Origin: Planctomycetia bacterium
GTDB lineage: Bacteria; Planctomycetota; UBA11346
Length of the DNA stretch: 7,497 nucleotides
Direction: 5' to 3'
Assembly: GCA_005801395.1 (NCBI GenBank)
Contig: SYDV01000481.1
Coordinates: 1 to 7,497, forward strand
Shown: positions 6,223-7,497 of the stretch, piece by piece
Numbering within the stretch: the first letter of the stretch is position 1
Layout: the number at the start of each line of letters is the position of its first letter
Notes under the pieces: generated by a model
Seen by the model: the letters and a program-made list of their open reading frames with translations, nothing else
The model's database searches: none
Told to the model about the DNA's origin: nothing
Translations under genes and position numbers: made by a program

Positions 6223-7497
6223 CTAGCGTTTGGTAAAATACAATTTGTCACCGCGTGAATTATAATGCGCGATTTCCAAGTCATCGCCGGCCGTGATATG
6301 CAGGAATCCACCATTCGGCGTTGGCGACGTATATTTTTGTTGAATCAATGCGTTGCGGTCTGATCCATTTTTGTCGCCGGGAGCCATTCCGAGACGGGCA
6401 TTTTCGTCGTTGAGTGCTCCGCAGGCAAATTCCTCAATGCCTGATGGGTGTACGCTATGGTATTGCCAATGACGATCGCCGCAGACCAATATGAGATTGC
6501 TGATGTTGTTCTTTTTTAACCAGGCAAAGAACTCGTTGGCCTCGTACATAAAGCCTTTAATGTCTGCATGGTTATCAATTTTCTTGCCATCGTCCGGGCC
6601 AACCATGGGAGTTGGTGATATCAAAATTTTCCATTTGGCGTCACTGGCGAGAAGCGTTTTCTTTAACCATTCGCGTTGTTCTTTTCCCCACAAAGATTTA
6701 TTTTCCCCGTCAGCCATTTCATTGGGTGAACGATAATCGCGTCCTTCGGTTAGCCATACTTGTAATTGCTTACTAACGCGATGAGTGCGATAGGTTGGGC
6801 TATTGCTGCCCATTCCCACGATTGGCATCTGCTCACGAAATAGTTCAATCCCGGTATTGGATAACGGCAGTTGATCGCTTGAATTATCCGACTCATTGTA
6901 GCGGAAATCGTGATCGTCTTTGGACCAATAGGCTGGGGTGCTGCGGAAAAAATCAATCGTCCGTGGGAAACGAAATTGTTCGTGCCAGCATTTGCGCAAT
7001 TCTTCGACCGTTTTTGAAACGCGTAATGCATTATCGTAATAGACGATGTCCCCAGTTCCGACAAAAAAGGTAGGACGTAATTTGAGCATCGCTTCGAACG
7101 CCGGAAAACCAAGATTTTTATCCTGATCTGTTGCGGTTAATGGACCGCTCGCTTTACCAGCTTTTCCATGCAGAAATTTATTGTAATTCATGCAGCTGCC
7201 AACGATGAATGAAATGGCTTGTTCAATTTGACCTCCGGGCAAGGTTTTAAATGAACAGGTTGGACCGGCGATCAGGGTGTCTTTTTCGCTTCCGTACCGA
7301 GCACGGAAATAATAGAGGGTGTTTGGATTGAGCTGATTAATTTCTGTGCGCACGATAAAGTCGTTTTTTGCCTGCGCCTTTTGCAACGGTGTGCGCTGAA
7401 CGTCAGTAAAATCGTCCTTTAGACTCCACTCAAAACATAGGACTCCATCCGCACCTGGTAAGTCACCGTTGGCGTTTAAATGAGTAGTCGCAGTCAA
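6223..7497 (-). CDS. PhoD-like alkaline phosphatase/phosphodiesterase (5' end outside window)
   Basis: This is a metallophosphoesterase of the PhoD family, exported enzymes that hydrolyse phosphomono- or phosphodiesters using Ca and Fe. The visible 424 residues lack the N-terminus, so the usual export signal cannot be seen. Residues about 15-88 match the N-terminal fibronectin-like PhoD domain ('LNPNTLYYFRARYG', 56-69). The catalytic part follows: 'GSC' (100-102), whose Cys corresponds to the iron-ligating cysteine of PhoD; 'FFVGTGDIVYYD' (144-155) with D150 and Y153/Y154; 'WSKDDHDF' (191-198) with D194, D195 and H196; 'PTPMVGP' (295-301); and 'VCGDRHWQYHS' (338-348) with D341 and H343. These cover the metal-binding motifs, so the enzyme looks intact. 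The TTG at the window edge is not taken as the start because the preceding Ig-like domain would then be cut short. It is convergent with the cytochrome gene, so it is a separate transcription unit and may be functionally unrelated. Substrate cannot be deduced. Confidence 0.88.
   Translation of the reverse strand: MTATTHLNANGDLPGADGVLCFEWSLKDDFTDVQRTPLQKAQAKNDFIVRTEINQLNPNTLYYFRARYGSEKDTLIAGPTCSFKTLPGGQIEQAISFIVGSCMNYNKFLHGKAGKASGPLTATDQDKNLGFPAFEAMLKLRPTFFVGTGDIVYYDNALRVSKTVEELRKCWHEQFRFPRTIDFFRSTPAYWSKDDHDFRYNESDNSSDQLPLSNTGIELFREQMPIVGMGSNSPTYRTHRVSKQLQVWLTEGRDYRSPNEMADGENKSLWGKEQREWLKKTLLASDAKWKILISPTPMVGPDDGKKIDNHADIKGFMYEANEFFAWLKKNNISNLILVCGDRHWQYHSVHPSGIEEFACGALNDENARLGMAPGDKNGSDRNALIQQKYTSPTPNGGFLHITAGDDLEIAHYNSRGDKLYFTKR

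Noticed and set aside
6750..7112. 120-residue open frame on the minus strand within the PhoD-like gene
   Set aside because: The PhoD motifs lie in the other minus-strand frame; this is a shadow with no recognisable protein features.
7495..7497. TTG at the right edge as the true start of the PhoD-like gene
   Set aside because: The frame simply reaches the window edge. PhoD proteins have an export signal and more of the N-terminal domain before this point.
1..7497. CRISPR arrays, tRNA or rRNA genes, antiphage modules
   Set aside because: No regularly spaced repeats, cloverleaf-like segments, rRNA signatures or defence-gene motifs were seen on either strand.

Overview
The window looks like chromosomal DNA from a Planctomycetota or Verrucomicrobiota bacterium (PVC group). 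This rests on gene families: an ECF-like sigma factor of the Rhodopirellula/Verrucomicrobium type overlapping a FecR-domain membrane protein, then a Tat-exported DUF1552 protein paired with a large multi-DUF c-type cytochrome (DUF1587/1595/1592/1588/1585). That combination is typical of PVC genomes and uncommon elsewhere. Base composition is moderate, and no species can be named.

Layout, left to right. (1) Positions 1 to about 142 hold the end of an IS30-like insertion sequence facing left: the first 24 codons of its transposase on the minus strand (73 to 1) and a probable terminal inverted repeat near 117-142. (2) The sigma factor gene (183-701) begins about 40 bases after the IS end and has no convincing start codon or ribosome binding site, so its native 5' end was probably cut off by the insertion. 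(3) A fecR-like gene (682-2121) overlaps the sigma gene by 20 bases and ends in an intrinsic terminator (2112-2146). (4) A 212-base regulatory gap contains an inverted repeat, a possible promoter and a hairpin beside the ribosome binding site. (5) The DUF1552 gene (2334-3608) and the 821-residue diheme cytochrome gene (3608-6073) overlap by one base and form a second transcription unit. (6) A 149-base convergent gap holds a long imperfect inverted repeat (6092-6140). (7) A PhoD-like phosphodiesterase/phosphatase gene runs on the minus strand (7497 to 6223), with its 5' end outside the window.

How the genes may work together: the FecR-like protein has a cytoplasmic N-terminus, one membrane segment and a large periplasmic part, so it could pass an envelope signal to the sigma factor. 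The DUF1552 protein (Tat export) and the diheme protein (Sec export) would both act in the periplasm, probably together; their substrate is unknown. Control of the second unit by the sigma factor is inference from proximity. The most notable points are the apparent IS30 disruption of the sigma gene start and the unusual C-terminal domain of the FecR-like protein, which recalls modules of secreted surface proteins.
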